DNA of 64,000 nt from Sialis fuliginosa (lineage: Eukaryota; Arthropoda; Insecta; Megaloptera; Sialidae), in assembly GCA_961205875.1 (NCBI GenBank), contig OY540820.1, positions 13,826,001 through 13,890,000 on the forward strand, read 5' to 3'. The notes under the pieces were generated by a model that worked only from the letters and a program-made list of their open reading frames with translations, ran no database searches and had not been told where the DNA came from. A program made the translations under genes and the position numbers. Positions 54,259-63,779 of the stretch are shown here, piece by piece. How positions within the stretch are numbered: position 1 is the first letter of the stretch; each line of letters opens with the position of its first letter.

Positions 54259-54574
54259 AGGTACTGGCACCAGTCTTGGATATGATCCCAAGTGCGTGTT
54301 CATTACTGGTTTTACTTTATCCATTATTGGAGAATAAACATAAACAAACTAAAACGCTATAATTTAAAAAACAAACTATATTTGCAGACCTTGGTAATTA
54401 AATTGATTAAATAAAGAGTTATAAGTACAAGATCTTGGACCAAACCAACGCGGCTTATACCTAGAAGCCAAGATCTAAATAAAGAGTTACTTGTTTTGTT
54501 AGTAACATGAGTTCATAATAATTACAAAAAAGTCAACCTTGCTCTTACAGCGGCCATAACTGGTGCCAGTACCT
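54259..54574 (-). mobile_element. MITE family A, internally deleted (copy 12)
   Basis: Perfect outer ends AGGTACTGGCACCAGT and ACTGGTGCCAGTACCT between TA sites (54257-54258, 54575-54576). Most of the 3' half of the family sequence is missing, and a 55-bp foreign segment (54422-54476) is inserted. Confidence 0.9.
54422..54476. mobile_element. 55-bp insertion with 13-bp target duplication
   Basis: AAATAAAGAGTTA flanks it on both sides (54409-54421 and 54477-54489) and is present once in other family A copies. The insert contains AGATCTTGGACC and, near its end, AAGCCAAGATCT, so it can form a hairpin, with an AACCAACGCGGCTTATACCT loop. The identity of the inserted DNA is unknown. Confidence 0.75.
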
Positions 54575-54576
54575 TA

Positions 54577-55529
54577 TGTACTTATAAAGATGACATAATA
54601 ATAAAATCCTAACTATATAAATACAAATTAAAAACACATAGTCGAAAGTCTAAAAATACATTAAATTAATTCTTAACGTTACCAAATTCAAGGGTTCAAG
54701 GACAATTAGCGGTCACCACCGCTGTGGTACCGCAGTAACATTTCTACCAGACTTTCTGATTCACTGGTTACTGTATTAGTAATTCGAAATTCTAAATTTT
54801 CTTGTAACATCATTCGATTTAATTTAATCTCATCGGTATCGTATGTTTAATTTGATTACCAAATAGTCTAGAATCAAATAAAATAATATGAATTGATAAA
54901 AAGTCTCTTGACAATTTTAAAATAGAATTTTATTATTAGTACAAAATATTATTAAAAAATATAACATTTTTCAAAGAAAAATAAATCACTTTAATCCAAA
55001 AAGCGATAAGAAATCAGCACAATACAACGTTTCTTAACATGCTTTTTCTGATCATAATTTAATTGAAACAAAAAACGAAGGATTACAAGTAAAAAAATAC
55101 AATCCGCACTGTAAATTATCCGTTACAGCTTCTAATGTCCTTGAAGCAGTCCTTGGCAACTCACAGACAGACACACGCACGCACTGCGTGCAGGAGGTTC
55201 AACAACCGTGATGCTGCAGTGGACCGGTCTGCAGAGGACCGGACATTCCAAGCGCGATTCTGTACATCTCGGTTTGTCTATTAGACGTACAGCGAACCCT
55301 AGCGACCCTTAATCATGTACATTTACGTATGGTTTACAAGAAGCTATTTATTTGGAATGTCCGAGACGACATTCCGAATAATGCTTGATGGCATTTCTGA
55401 CTTTGAAGATCTAAATTAATACCAGAAGAGAACATTTTATTTCACCCAATATTTGAAAGCTTGATTTGTTATTTGATAATTAAAAGCTCAATAGATAATG
55501 CATTGATTAAAATAAAATAATTCTGGCAA
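54577..55529. other. DNA with a GC-rich island at 55130-55330
   Basis: The island (GACACACGCACGCACTGCGT, GCAGTGGACCGGTCTGCAGA, CCAAGCGCGATTCTGTAC) is unique in the window and CpG-bearing. GGACCGG repeats occur. No exon with matching splice sites could be defined. The rest is AT-rich. Confidence 0.35.
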
Positions 55530-55925
55530 CACATACACGAGTGTATGCCATAAGGGTTCCGAAGTACGTAATACGAGCCATTTACAGGTGCATTTTTGAA
55601 TTCGAACAAAATAAATAAAAAATAGCATCAAATTCTACTGATTGAAATCTACATTTTGATACCCCAAATTCCGTTTGTTTGAATATAATATATTTTAACG
55701 TGCCACATGCCTTGATATAAAAAAATAATTTTTTACCTAGCTTTAGCTCCTCAGCACCCCCCCTGAAAAATTATTTTTTCAATAAATTTGTACATTTTTT
55801 ACTAGAGGGCATCATTTTACATGTTCAGTAAAAATTTCAAATTTCCAGCTTATATAGTTTACGAGCTATTTAGCTTTGAGTGAAAAGGACGGACGGACGA
55901 ACGGACGACAAAGTGAGATTTTTCA
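55530..55925 (-). repeat. Retroelement end-like repeat, related to J
   Basis: CATACACGAGTGTATGCCAT then AAGGGTTCCGAAGTACGTA is the reverse complement of the end of repeat J (31800-31860). GGACGGACGGACGAACGGAC near 55890 is typical of insect retroelement ends. Confidence 0.55.
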
Positions 55926-56369
55926 TGTGCGATTTTTAACCTTTAATTTGGGAAAAAGTGAAACAGGCCTCTAATGGAAAATATTTCTCGAAAAATAAAA
56001 AGAAAAGCTACAATGACAACTTATATCTGAGCTATATAGAAAGTTATGTGCAAAGAATTAAAATTTAATTCACACGTTTTGACATCGACTAACAGGGAAA
56101 TCTGTAGAGGTGACACATCATTTATTAGGCGATTCATATTTTCAGGTCGCTTTAACAAACCTTTAATGATGATGTCAGTTTTTATAATTCTCCTATAAAC
56201 AAATTAGTTTTTTAGTTGCAAGCTTGTTTCACTTTTACCCAATTTTTTTGGTGTTTCATATTTACCCCGCTCGACCCTAGACATTTAGACATCACACATT
56301 CACTTATACAACAATCAAACATACATTTATATATCACTTCATCAAAGCTCAAGAAATATGCAGTTATCT

Positions 56370-56550
56370 CAGGTCAGTTACGGCGACGACAAAGGACAAA
56401 CGCACGGGTGCATGCGCACTCGACGTCCTGCACTCCCTCCTTCACCCCCCCCCCCCCCCATCAACGTCCTCCAGATGCAGCGGTGCCCGGAGATCACTGC
56501 TGCAGCATCACACTCTCCGGACCAGTGATGATGATTTGCACAATTTGCAT
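56370..56550. other. GC-rich island with a 15-C run
   Basis: GTCAGTTACGGCGACGACAA, ACGGGTGCATGCGCACTCGA and CAGATGCAGCGGTGCCCGGA surround 15 C at 56445-56459. TCAGTT matches an arthropod initiator, but position and strand are unproven. The plus frame 56216-56557 ends here and is not recognisable. Confidence 0.35.
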
Positions 56551-56674
56551 TCTCTAGCTGTCAATATTAATCGAATATATGTACGAGAAATGCTACTCAA
56601 GGGCAGTATGCAGGGCCGGCAGATTATTGCATAAATAGATAAAAGTATCTAAATGTATATTTTAAAATCATGTA

Positions 56675-56959
56675 CAGGTAAACGTCATTTTGCACCGGTT
56701 GGTGCCGGCGTGGGATTCCCCGGTTCGGCCGACAGTAGGCGCCGCGATTCTAATAGCAGACACACTTTTACACGTTGTTTTATTCTATTACCGTGTACGC
56801 GAGTAGCCTATTGTGTGTGTGAAATTGTTTCCGAGTTAGTTTTCGTTTTGTTTTTAAGAAAAACAAAAAATAATAAAATTATATCGTCCATTATATGTGT
56901 GTTCATTTTACGCCGATGTCTCTCGGAACGGAACCCCGGCGTAAAACGACGTTTACCTG
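56675..56959. mobile_element. Tigger/pogo-like MITE
   Basis: CAGGTAAACGTCATTTTGCA at the left and AAAACGACGTTTACCTG at the right between TA sites (56673-56674, 56960-56961). Subterminal CCCCGGTTCGGCCGA faces CGGAACGGAACCCCGGCG. The CAGG..A.ACG form recalls Tigger ends. Confidence 0.75.
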
Positions 56960-56999
56960 TATTATACTGAATATAGATGGTATAGTCACTAGAAAAACA

Positions 57000-57546
57000 A
57001 TTTATCTAGATATACTACCCTGCAAAAGTTTAAGACAACCTGAAAATTTTTCCTTTTTTGGACTTTTGCGAATATTTCTCGGTTTCTGACTTAACAACTT
57101 TTGTTAAGAAAATTTTAAATTAAAAATTATATATATTTTTTTATTATAGCAAATCTATCTGTGTCTGGCGAAACTTTGATAAAGCTTATTGTTAGTTATT
57201 TTACTTACATTAGTTAAAAACAAAACACATATATCGCATTATTCCGTACCTGGAGGTTATTTTTAAAGACAACGGTAACAAAAACATTGATCCTATTACT
57301 GATGGCATTGGAGTGAAATACCTTTACAAATTTTTCTTGTCGTTGTAATAATAAATTAATCCCCATGACAAAACAATATTTTCCAGACAATACACCAGAC
57401 AAGGTTACCTTTCTCTACTCCAGAGAAAGGTGCACTTTACATACTTTGTGTTTACTTTGTTGATACATAATAAGTATGTTACATATCAAGACATATCAAC
57501 TTCTTATAAAAAGTATTATATTTAAAATATTATAACAATCTATATA
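57000..57546. other. AT-rich DNA with Tc1-like end motif
   Basis: CCCTGCAAAAGTTTAAGACA at 57018 resembles insect Tc1-like termini (CAAAAGTTTAAGACC). No partner was found. The frame at 57214-57402 is unrecognised. Confidence 0.3.
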
Positions 57547-58053
57547 CAGTCGCCTGCAGAACTCGTCTGCCATCTTAAAAGCCAGAATCGCTTACAACAG
57601 ATTCCAAACTTAAAGACAAACATCATCAGTTATCTTTTTTTAGGGCGAAACTTTAGTATCCAACGTACACACAGATTTAATATTTTTGTTTGTTGGCAAT
57701 ACATTATTTGGGTGTGCGCGCGCATATGATTTATGTTAGTGATTGAACGGTCAAAAAGGTGTGCGATACCAAAAAAACGACATATAAAAGCGAACATAGT
57801 CGAAATCCAAATTTTTGGAATTTTCTGCTTACTAACATAAATCATATACGCGCAGACACCCAAATAATGTATTGCCAACAAACAAAAATATGAAATCTGT
57901 GTGTACGTCGGATACTAAAGTTTCGCCTATCTGTCTTTGTTTGGTACATGGAGAAATGATTTAAATATTATAACAATCAAATGGGAGGAGCCTACTTAGT
58001 TTTTGATAAGCGAAAATGACTACAAACTGGAAGACCAGTTCTGCATTTGACTG
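57547..58053. mobile_element. MITE family E with a large internal palindrome
   Basis: TA-flanked. CAGTCGCCTGCAGAACTCGT at the left, CAGTTCTGCATTTGACTG at the right. Compared with 15394-15784 the middle is replaced by an inverted repeat (57643-57928). In it GGGCGAAACTTTAGTATCC pairs with GGATACTAAAGTTTCGCC, and TTGTTGGCAATACATTATTT pairs with AAATAATGTATTGCCAACAA. Confidence 0.85.
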
Positions 58054-58675
58054 TACATAATATACAGTAAATTCTGCTTTCTTCAGGGGAAAGAAATGTT
58101 ACTTTTGTGTAGAAACAAATAAAAACACACATAAAAACGTGAAAGCACAAAATATAGTAACAAACGTTCTGGTTTACATACTAAGTACTACTGAACACAC
58201 AATAACAAAGATGGCCATCACCCTATTGCAATGTTGCAGTGTCACAGTTATATAAATTATCAATTTGCTGCCAAAAATAATAATAAATGCCACACAAAGC
58301 TGCCAAGAAAACACACCTCATTACTTACCAGCAGTGTCAATATTCGTTGCACTTTTTGACCATAAATGGTAACTTTTGCATAATTGTTGTCATGCCATTA
58401 ACGGTAAATGACATCACTTGGGGCCCCTTTATTATTGTTTTATTTCAGTTGTTTTCGATTCTAGTATAAATTATACATATATTACACTAACAATCTTTTG
58501 GAAACTCAAACGTATATGTAGTAAGTACACATGGTGTATAAAGACAAACTAGTCTCAATTAGGTCTCAATAGGTCCTTGATCAATTAGCGTTGGTGCGGA
58601 AAATGACGTCCCGCGGGGAATATTTTCAAATGTTATAATTTTTTTAATAGAATATCAATTATAAAAAAAAAAATA
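58054..58675. other. DNA without recognisable feature
   Basis: Unique, moderately AT-rich. The short frame 58287-58469 has no domain. Confidence 0.5.
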
Positions 58676-59096
58676 TTTATTCTTGTTTTCGTATTTTTTT
58701 ATATTTTAACAACACATACAATCGAATAAATGCAAATTCGACATTGCAAAATCATAAAAAGCTGTCAGAATCATAGACATATAGCATGGACTGCACATCT
58801 GACTCGAAAACAGAATACAGATATATCCCGAACAGATATATATCGAAAACAGAGATAGATATATCCCAAACGCTGTTTTGAAGAAATGTTACAGCATTAT
58901 GTTAAAACAGAATGCGCGGTCCATGCTCTATATCTATGATCAGAATCACAGAACTTAAGAATAATAAAAAATGATACTTTCCGAATAGACCAAATTGTAT
59001 GTGACAGCTTTTTGTGATTTTGCAATGTCGAATTTGTACTTCTTTGATTGTAAGTGTTGTTAAAATATCAAAAATTACGAAAACAAGAATAAATAA
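58676..59096. mobile_element. Foldback element split by a smaller nested element
   Basis: TTATTCTTGTTTTCGTA, CAAATTCGACATTGCAAAAT and AAAAAGCTGTCA at the left pair with TGACAGCTTTTT, ATTTTGCAATGTCGAATTTG and TACGAAAACAAGAATAA at the right. The inner element is listed separately. Confidence 0.8.
58771..58939. mobile_element. Nested TIR element inside the foldback
   Basis: TCATAGACATATAGCATGGA at the left and TCCATGCTCTATATCTATGA at the right are inverted. TCAGAA precedes and follows (possibly TCAGAATC, 8 bp, depending on where the ends are placed). The interior repeats AACAGA.ATA(G)ATATATCCC. Confidence 0.7.
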
Positions 59097-59278
59097 AGGA
59101 TATTCCTTAAACATTTGAATATATCCCCCCTGAAAAATAAATAGTAAAATAGTTCGGTCCAGGCATAAAATGATTTTTCTCATGGTCGCTATGGGTACTA
59201 ACATTTAAAAAACATTTTACCCTGTTACTCGACAGGCTAGTTTTTTTTATAACCCACCATACGTGACAGGGGGTGAAA

Positions 59279-59315
59279 TATTAACTCCCGTGCGAAGCCG
59301 GGACGAACCCGCTAG
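59279..59315 (+). mobile_element. Helitron-type 3' end
   Basis: CTCCCGTGCGAAGCCGGGAC then GAACCCGCTAG before T: a short hairpin (CCCG...CGGG) followed by CTAG, as in a second insect Helitron lineage. The 5' limit is not found. Confidence 0.55.
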
Positions 59316-60237
59316 TTTTTTTTATAAATATATATGTATATAGCCAATATATAGACATACAAGAAAGTAAAAAATTATAACTAACTACATATATAAATTT
59401 ATCTATTTGCATGAGACAAGTACAAAACGCAATAACTATTATTAAATATGTGAAACAATCACTGGAAATCCGGTTCCTATTCTACACAGTTTAAAGGACG
59501 CCCAATAAAAATAAACAAAAAAACTATGTGTAAGGCATCTGCCCGGTCACGCCATTAAAAAATATTACTTGTTTTTGTAACAAAAAGTGCATACACCTCA
59601 TGCAAACTGTCTCGTCGCAATTAAGTATTTTATATTTATTACTAATTGGGTTAGTGAACAAGAATGCATTTTCTTTTTGTAATCGAGTGTATTGAATAGG
59701 ACCGTCTTATTGCTGATTGTGAGGAGTAAAGGTGGGCTACTCAGTGCCGAATTAACCATGTAGCAGGAGTAGCAAATGCTACGGGCCCCGCGACTTTTCG
59801 AAAAAAATATATCTTATTGGATTTATCATCTACGGTCTAATGATTGATACAGGGTGTCCAATCTACAGTAATTAATAATTTAATTTTAGAGTTTCCAATC
59901 TCGATTTGATTTAATAAAAAAATCGATTTTTTATTTTTTTAATCGATTTTTCTAAATTTGGCCGCATTAAACGCCCCGAGTGACACCCGTCTCATTTGTT
60001 AATAAAATGAAGCCTATTTATCTCCTTTTTTTGATTATTTAAAGCTTCCAAAAGATAAAATGTCTAATACATTAAATCAATTGACATTTAGTCTATAAGG
60101 GGTGATAACCATCCAATTTATTTAAAAAAATAAAGCCCCCTGATATTTTTTCTGTCGTAAAAAATGCATAGCAGGTGACACTCGCCTAATGTACAAAAAA
60201 TAAATCCTATTGACTTTATCATAAATTGAGTTCGTTA
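59316..60237. other. Intervening DNA with an unpaired hAT-like end
   Basis: CAGTGCCGAATTAACCATGT at 59742, with GCTACGGGCCCCGCGAC after it, is a hAT-type left end lacking a partner. GTGACACCCGTCTCA (about 59980) and GTGACACTCGCCTAA (about 60176) suggest a diverged internal repeat of about 200 bp. Confidence 0.35.
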
Positions 60238-60245
60238 CATTCAGG

Positions 60246-60820
60246 CAGCGCCGGTTTTAAGGGGGGGGCGAACCATGGCGACCGCCCGGGGCGCCAGGCC
60301 AGGTGGGGCGGCGCACAATGGGGCGTAAGTGACTTTTTTGGTTCAAATCAGTGTACAGGCTGTAATTTTTGAGTAACCTTTTTTAAATCTTTTTTTGTCG
60401 ATCTGTTAAACCCGATTAAGCAAAAAATATAGGTAGCTAAATATAAACAATGTTAATTTTTTTTTATTTAAGAAAAATCGATTATTTAATAGCTGCTAAC
60501 TAACAAATCCTTATTCAGCAACCCAGAAAACCTTTAATAAGGTATTAGCTGAGATATTAACTAATCAACTTATTTGTTAATTTATCAATTTTAATTTGTT
60601 AATAATAGGGGAAGGAGGTGTCGACGGTCTTAGGGCATTTGATAGTTTTAAAGTTAATGATGTATAAGCTATATTTAAAAAAAAGTTAAGATATTAACTA
60701 TTCTTGTTAATTTACCAATTTTAATTGACATTTTCGGTGATTTTTAAACATTTTTTTAGGAGAGAGAGGGCGGAAAAATGAGTCTCGCCCAGGGCGCCAG
60801 ACTTGCTAAGACCGGCTCTG
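60246..60820. mobile_element. hAT element carrying satellite-like sequence
   Basis: CAGCGCCGGTTTTAAGGGGG at the left and TTGCTAAGACCGGCTCTG at the right are flanked by CATTCAGG (60238-60245) and CACTCAGG (60821-60828). Near both ends are GGGGCGCCAGGCC and CAGGGCGCCAGAC. The interior 60440-60705 contains the unit G blocks (AACTTATTTGTTAATTTATC, CTTAGGGCATTTGATAGTTT). Confidence 0.88.
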
Positions 60821-60828
60821 CACTCAGG

Positions 60829-61767
60829 GGTGCCTATTTATAGTTTATTACATTTTATATTAAATCTATGCAATATATTTTTATAAAAGGTCAGTTTACA
60901 TCAGCGGATGTAAATCCCCTTCCACTTATCGAGTGTGTTTTACCCATGTTCGATATGCAATTATATTATATTGCCGTCAAAACCAAATCATATACACGTT
61001 ATAATATTATAATAACATGACATACATAAAGTACATGCGCTATTTAATTTTTAAAATGCTGTCATACTGACACACACACACACACACACACATGTATATC
61101 AGGCACGCAGCCAGTATTACAGCCCTAAAATGAAAAATATATTATTCATATATATTTTTTGTTCAATTATAAAAATTAAAAAAAACAATTTTAACTGGTA
61201 GGTCAAAATTAAAATAATAATCATTTTTTTATATTATCTACAATTATATTTTATATACTGGTATACATAATACCTTAAACACTATGATAATTTATGCAGT
61301 ACATACTCACAAAAAGTATTTAATTAATTCAAATATAACACAATTAAATTAAAAGTTTAAAAAATGTATACTATATAGTTTTAATAAAAATATCATTTTG
61401 ACAACAATGCAACGGTATATCAAAAAAATTCGAAAGAAGGCTCAATAAAAGTTATATAAATAATATAATAATGTTTAATATTCTACATGTTTAATATTTT
61501 AATTATCAATTTTATCAACTATAGAAAAAAAAACGCAATATAATATTTTTGATTAGTTCACATACGAACATATTTTCTACTGCTAAAATAACGGTTTAAT
61601 TTAATATTATTAAGGGCGCTCGTGCACTCTCCTTTCACCACCGGTGTTTTAAAAATTATTAAATATATTTGTATGTTTTATTAATTTTAATTATACCTAT
61701 TAATTATGCTACTACATATATAGTTCATACATTAGTTTAAAATACACAGAAAATGAAGTGAACTTAC
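60829..61767. other. AT-rich DNA; (CA)n at 61071-61092
   Basis: Apart from the CA microsatellite and a hAT-like CAGGCACGCAGCCAG at 61101, this is low-complexity AT-rich DNA. If the exon at 61768 is real, this is the start of its downstream intron. Confidence 0.5.
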
Positions 61768-61877
61768 CTTTGAGGTTTGACCGTAGGCCTTACCATACTT
61801 TGGGGCCTTTTCTCGTCTTTGGGTAGCCTAAGATAATCCTGGTCCCCCAATAAAAACAAATCTTTGGAAATAATCAT
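61768..61877 (-). CDS. Candidate first coding exon of an unidentified gene
   Basis: On the minus strand, ATG at 61877 opens 36 codons plus 2 nt: MIISKDLFLLGDQDYLRLPK then DEKRPQSMVRPTVKPQ. The exon ends in CTCAAAG followed by the intron start GTAAGTTC, a full-consensus donor (phase 2). The frame has a stop 13 codons upstream of the ATG, supporting the start choice. Composition is clearly less AT-rich than the flanks and the peptide is charged and proline-bearing, unlike random AT-rich frames. I do not recognise the protein; there is no signal peptide or domain. The next exon would lie to the left; none in this window is convincing. The main alternative is a chance frame beside a chance donor. 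Confidence 0.45.
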
Positions 61878-62331
61878 CGCAATAGGCGCACGAAATATTA
61901 ATTTTTGCACAGATCACCAATTAAATGAAAACAAAAACAAACAAAGCAAACCAAACACATTAACACATTTATTTTGATAGATAAATCCTCCGTAAGAAAC
62001 CCTACCATCATTCGAATAGTATCAGAAAGAAAACACACATTTTTACCAATATTTTACCATCGCACAGATTTAATTGTTTAAAATACATTGTTGTTAAAAA
62101 ACTAGATTAAAAACACTTTTCACATAGAATTAATGTTATTTTGCAATAATATGGTAACTCTTAATAAGAAACATCAGTAATAATGTTTCGTAGACATTGG
62201 TAGTATTTAGACTGAATTTTATTTATTCGTCTTCTAATTTTAGTTGCGGTGTTTCACGATCGAACACCCAACATGTGCCTTAACGCACACACGATAATAC
62301 AGTTCCCGATCGTTTACCGACTGAGACTGAG
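61878..62331 (-). promoter_or_regulatory. Candidate 5'UTR and transcription start
   Basis: Minus-strand upstream of the candidate ATG. Two initiator-like TCAGT motifs occur in tandem at 62320-62324 and 62326-62330 (reading CTCAGTCTCAGTCGG). Two very short upstream frames start at 62274 (MLGVRS) and 62197 (MSTKHYY). No TATA box stands at the usual distance. Inferred only from its position upstream of the exon. Confidence 0.3.
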
Positions 62332-62385
62332 AATTGTGAGAAATGTAACATGGGTCATGAATCGGTCAACGATTAAATTATAGAA

Positions 62386-62412
62386 GATGCGCAGTAGATT
62401 GTATGCGCATCT
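62386..62412. promoter_or_regulatory. Inverted GATGCGCA...TGCGCATC site
   Basis: GATGCGCAGTAGATTGTATG then CGCATC form an inverted repeat of a TGCGCA core, resembling half sites of NRF-1/Ewg-type promoter elements. It lies about 60 bp upstream of the candidate start sites. Confidence 0.3.
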
Positions 62413-63111
62413 GTCATTGCATACTTTGTTGCCAGATTTCAACTGTCAGATAAAAGCCGCATGATTAAAAAACATAATACAAAATTAGAATATTATTAAA
62501 ATAATAATATTTTAAATCTAGATACGGATTTATAATTATTATATTATATTCGCTAGAAATTATTTTTAATTTTAGTGCCAAAATCAAGTTAATTTATTAA
62601 TAATTATGCAACCGCCGTGACACATACGTAACTTTTGTTTACTATCTCTGAAATATGAAAAAGGATTTAATAAGTATATATATTTTTTAATTTATTGTTT
62701 AATGCAAGAGCTAATGACATATTTTTCTGCCCCATCTGAGCACTAGGCAAACAAAAAAAAATCATCCGAATCGGTGCTCTTTCTGAGGGTTCCGAAGTTT
62801 TGGCAATTTTCGAACTTCATTGACTCAACTATTCGATAAAGATAAAAATCGGAAAAGTATGAAAAAGCGAAAGAAAATGAAAAGAAAGAAAGTGCTCATG
62901 ATAACATAAATTAAATAATAAGGTACTTGATACAAATAAGGCTTATACTCTCGAAAACCTAGTAAAGTGATCGTAACCATTAAGTAAAAAAATATCTGCG
63001 AAGTAAATGCACAGTGCTTCCTCGTTTTAAATTTATCAAAGGTAGTTAATTATTGAACAATTTAAATAAAACCCGATACAAGAATCAAGAATTATTTTGC
63101 ATTAATCAACT
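62413..63111. other. AT-rich DNA with a shared block near 62990
   Basis: TCTGCGAAGTAAATGCACAG then TGCTTCCTCGT (about 62994-63026) is also present at about 49410-49436, so it is a piece of a dispersed repeat. No gene upstream of the candidate promoter is visible. Confidence 0.45.
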
Positions 63112-63517
63112 ATGTAGTCTTTCAGTTTTAATTTATATTCTCTTATCACAAACTTAGTAAGCTCCTCCTATTTGATTATTATAATATTTAAATCATTTCT
63201 CCATGTATCAAACAAAGACAGATCTTTTGAAACTCATTTGCTAGATAAAGAAGTACTCTTCGTTTATAGTACTCATATATATTTGTGCGATTAAATTATT
63301 ATGTAATCTATTGAAAATTTTATACGTTTTTGTGGCAATAAATATTTAATATTCCGAATTTTATTAAATGGACGTGTATTTGTTTTTATTTAAAATTATA
63401 TAACTATATAAGCTGCGCCCTAGAAAAAGATAACCAATGAAGTTTGTCTTTCTATTTTTGAATCTGTTGTAAGCGATTCTGGCCTTTACGGTCGTAGATG
63501 ACTTCTGAAGGCGATAG
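63112..63517 (-). mobile_element. MITE family E, degraded inverted copy
   Basis: TTATCACAAACTTAGTAAGC, TAAATCATTTCTCCATGTAT, CTAGATAAAGAAGTACTCTT and TTGTAAGCGATTCTGGCC follow family E in reverse complement. It ends GAAGGCGATAG before TA. The CTGCGCCCTAGAAAAAGATA insert matches the long form at 48096. Confidence 0.8.
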
Positions 63518-63779
63518 TACATATATATTTGAGTTGAAAAAATATTTTGAAATCGACAATCAGATAAGTACCTTACAGCCAGCAGAGGATGAACCTAATA
63601 CTTTTATTTGCGATTTATATACTTATTTTTGAGGTATAATAACCCAAGAAGGTAATGTTTGTTGAGCATTTCAGGCATGTTTTTATCACCACAGCTAGAA
63701 GGCTAGAACTCAATCAGACCAGCACTGAAAATGCCAGTGTGTGAAAAAAAGGCAAACCTTATAGGCCCAGGTTGTCAAA

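Noticed and set aside
57630..57881. 83-codon minus frame
   Set aside because: It lies inside the inner palindrome of family E and has a mirror-image counterpart on the other arm.
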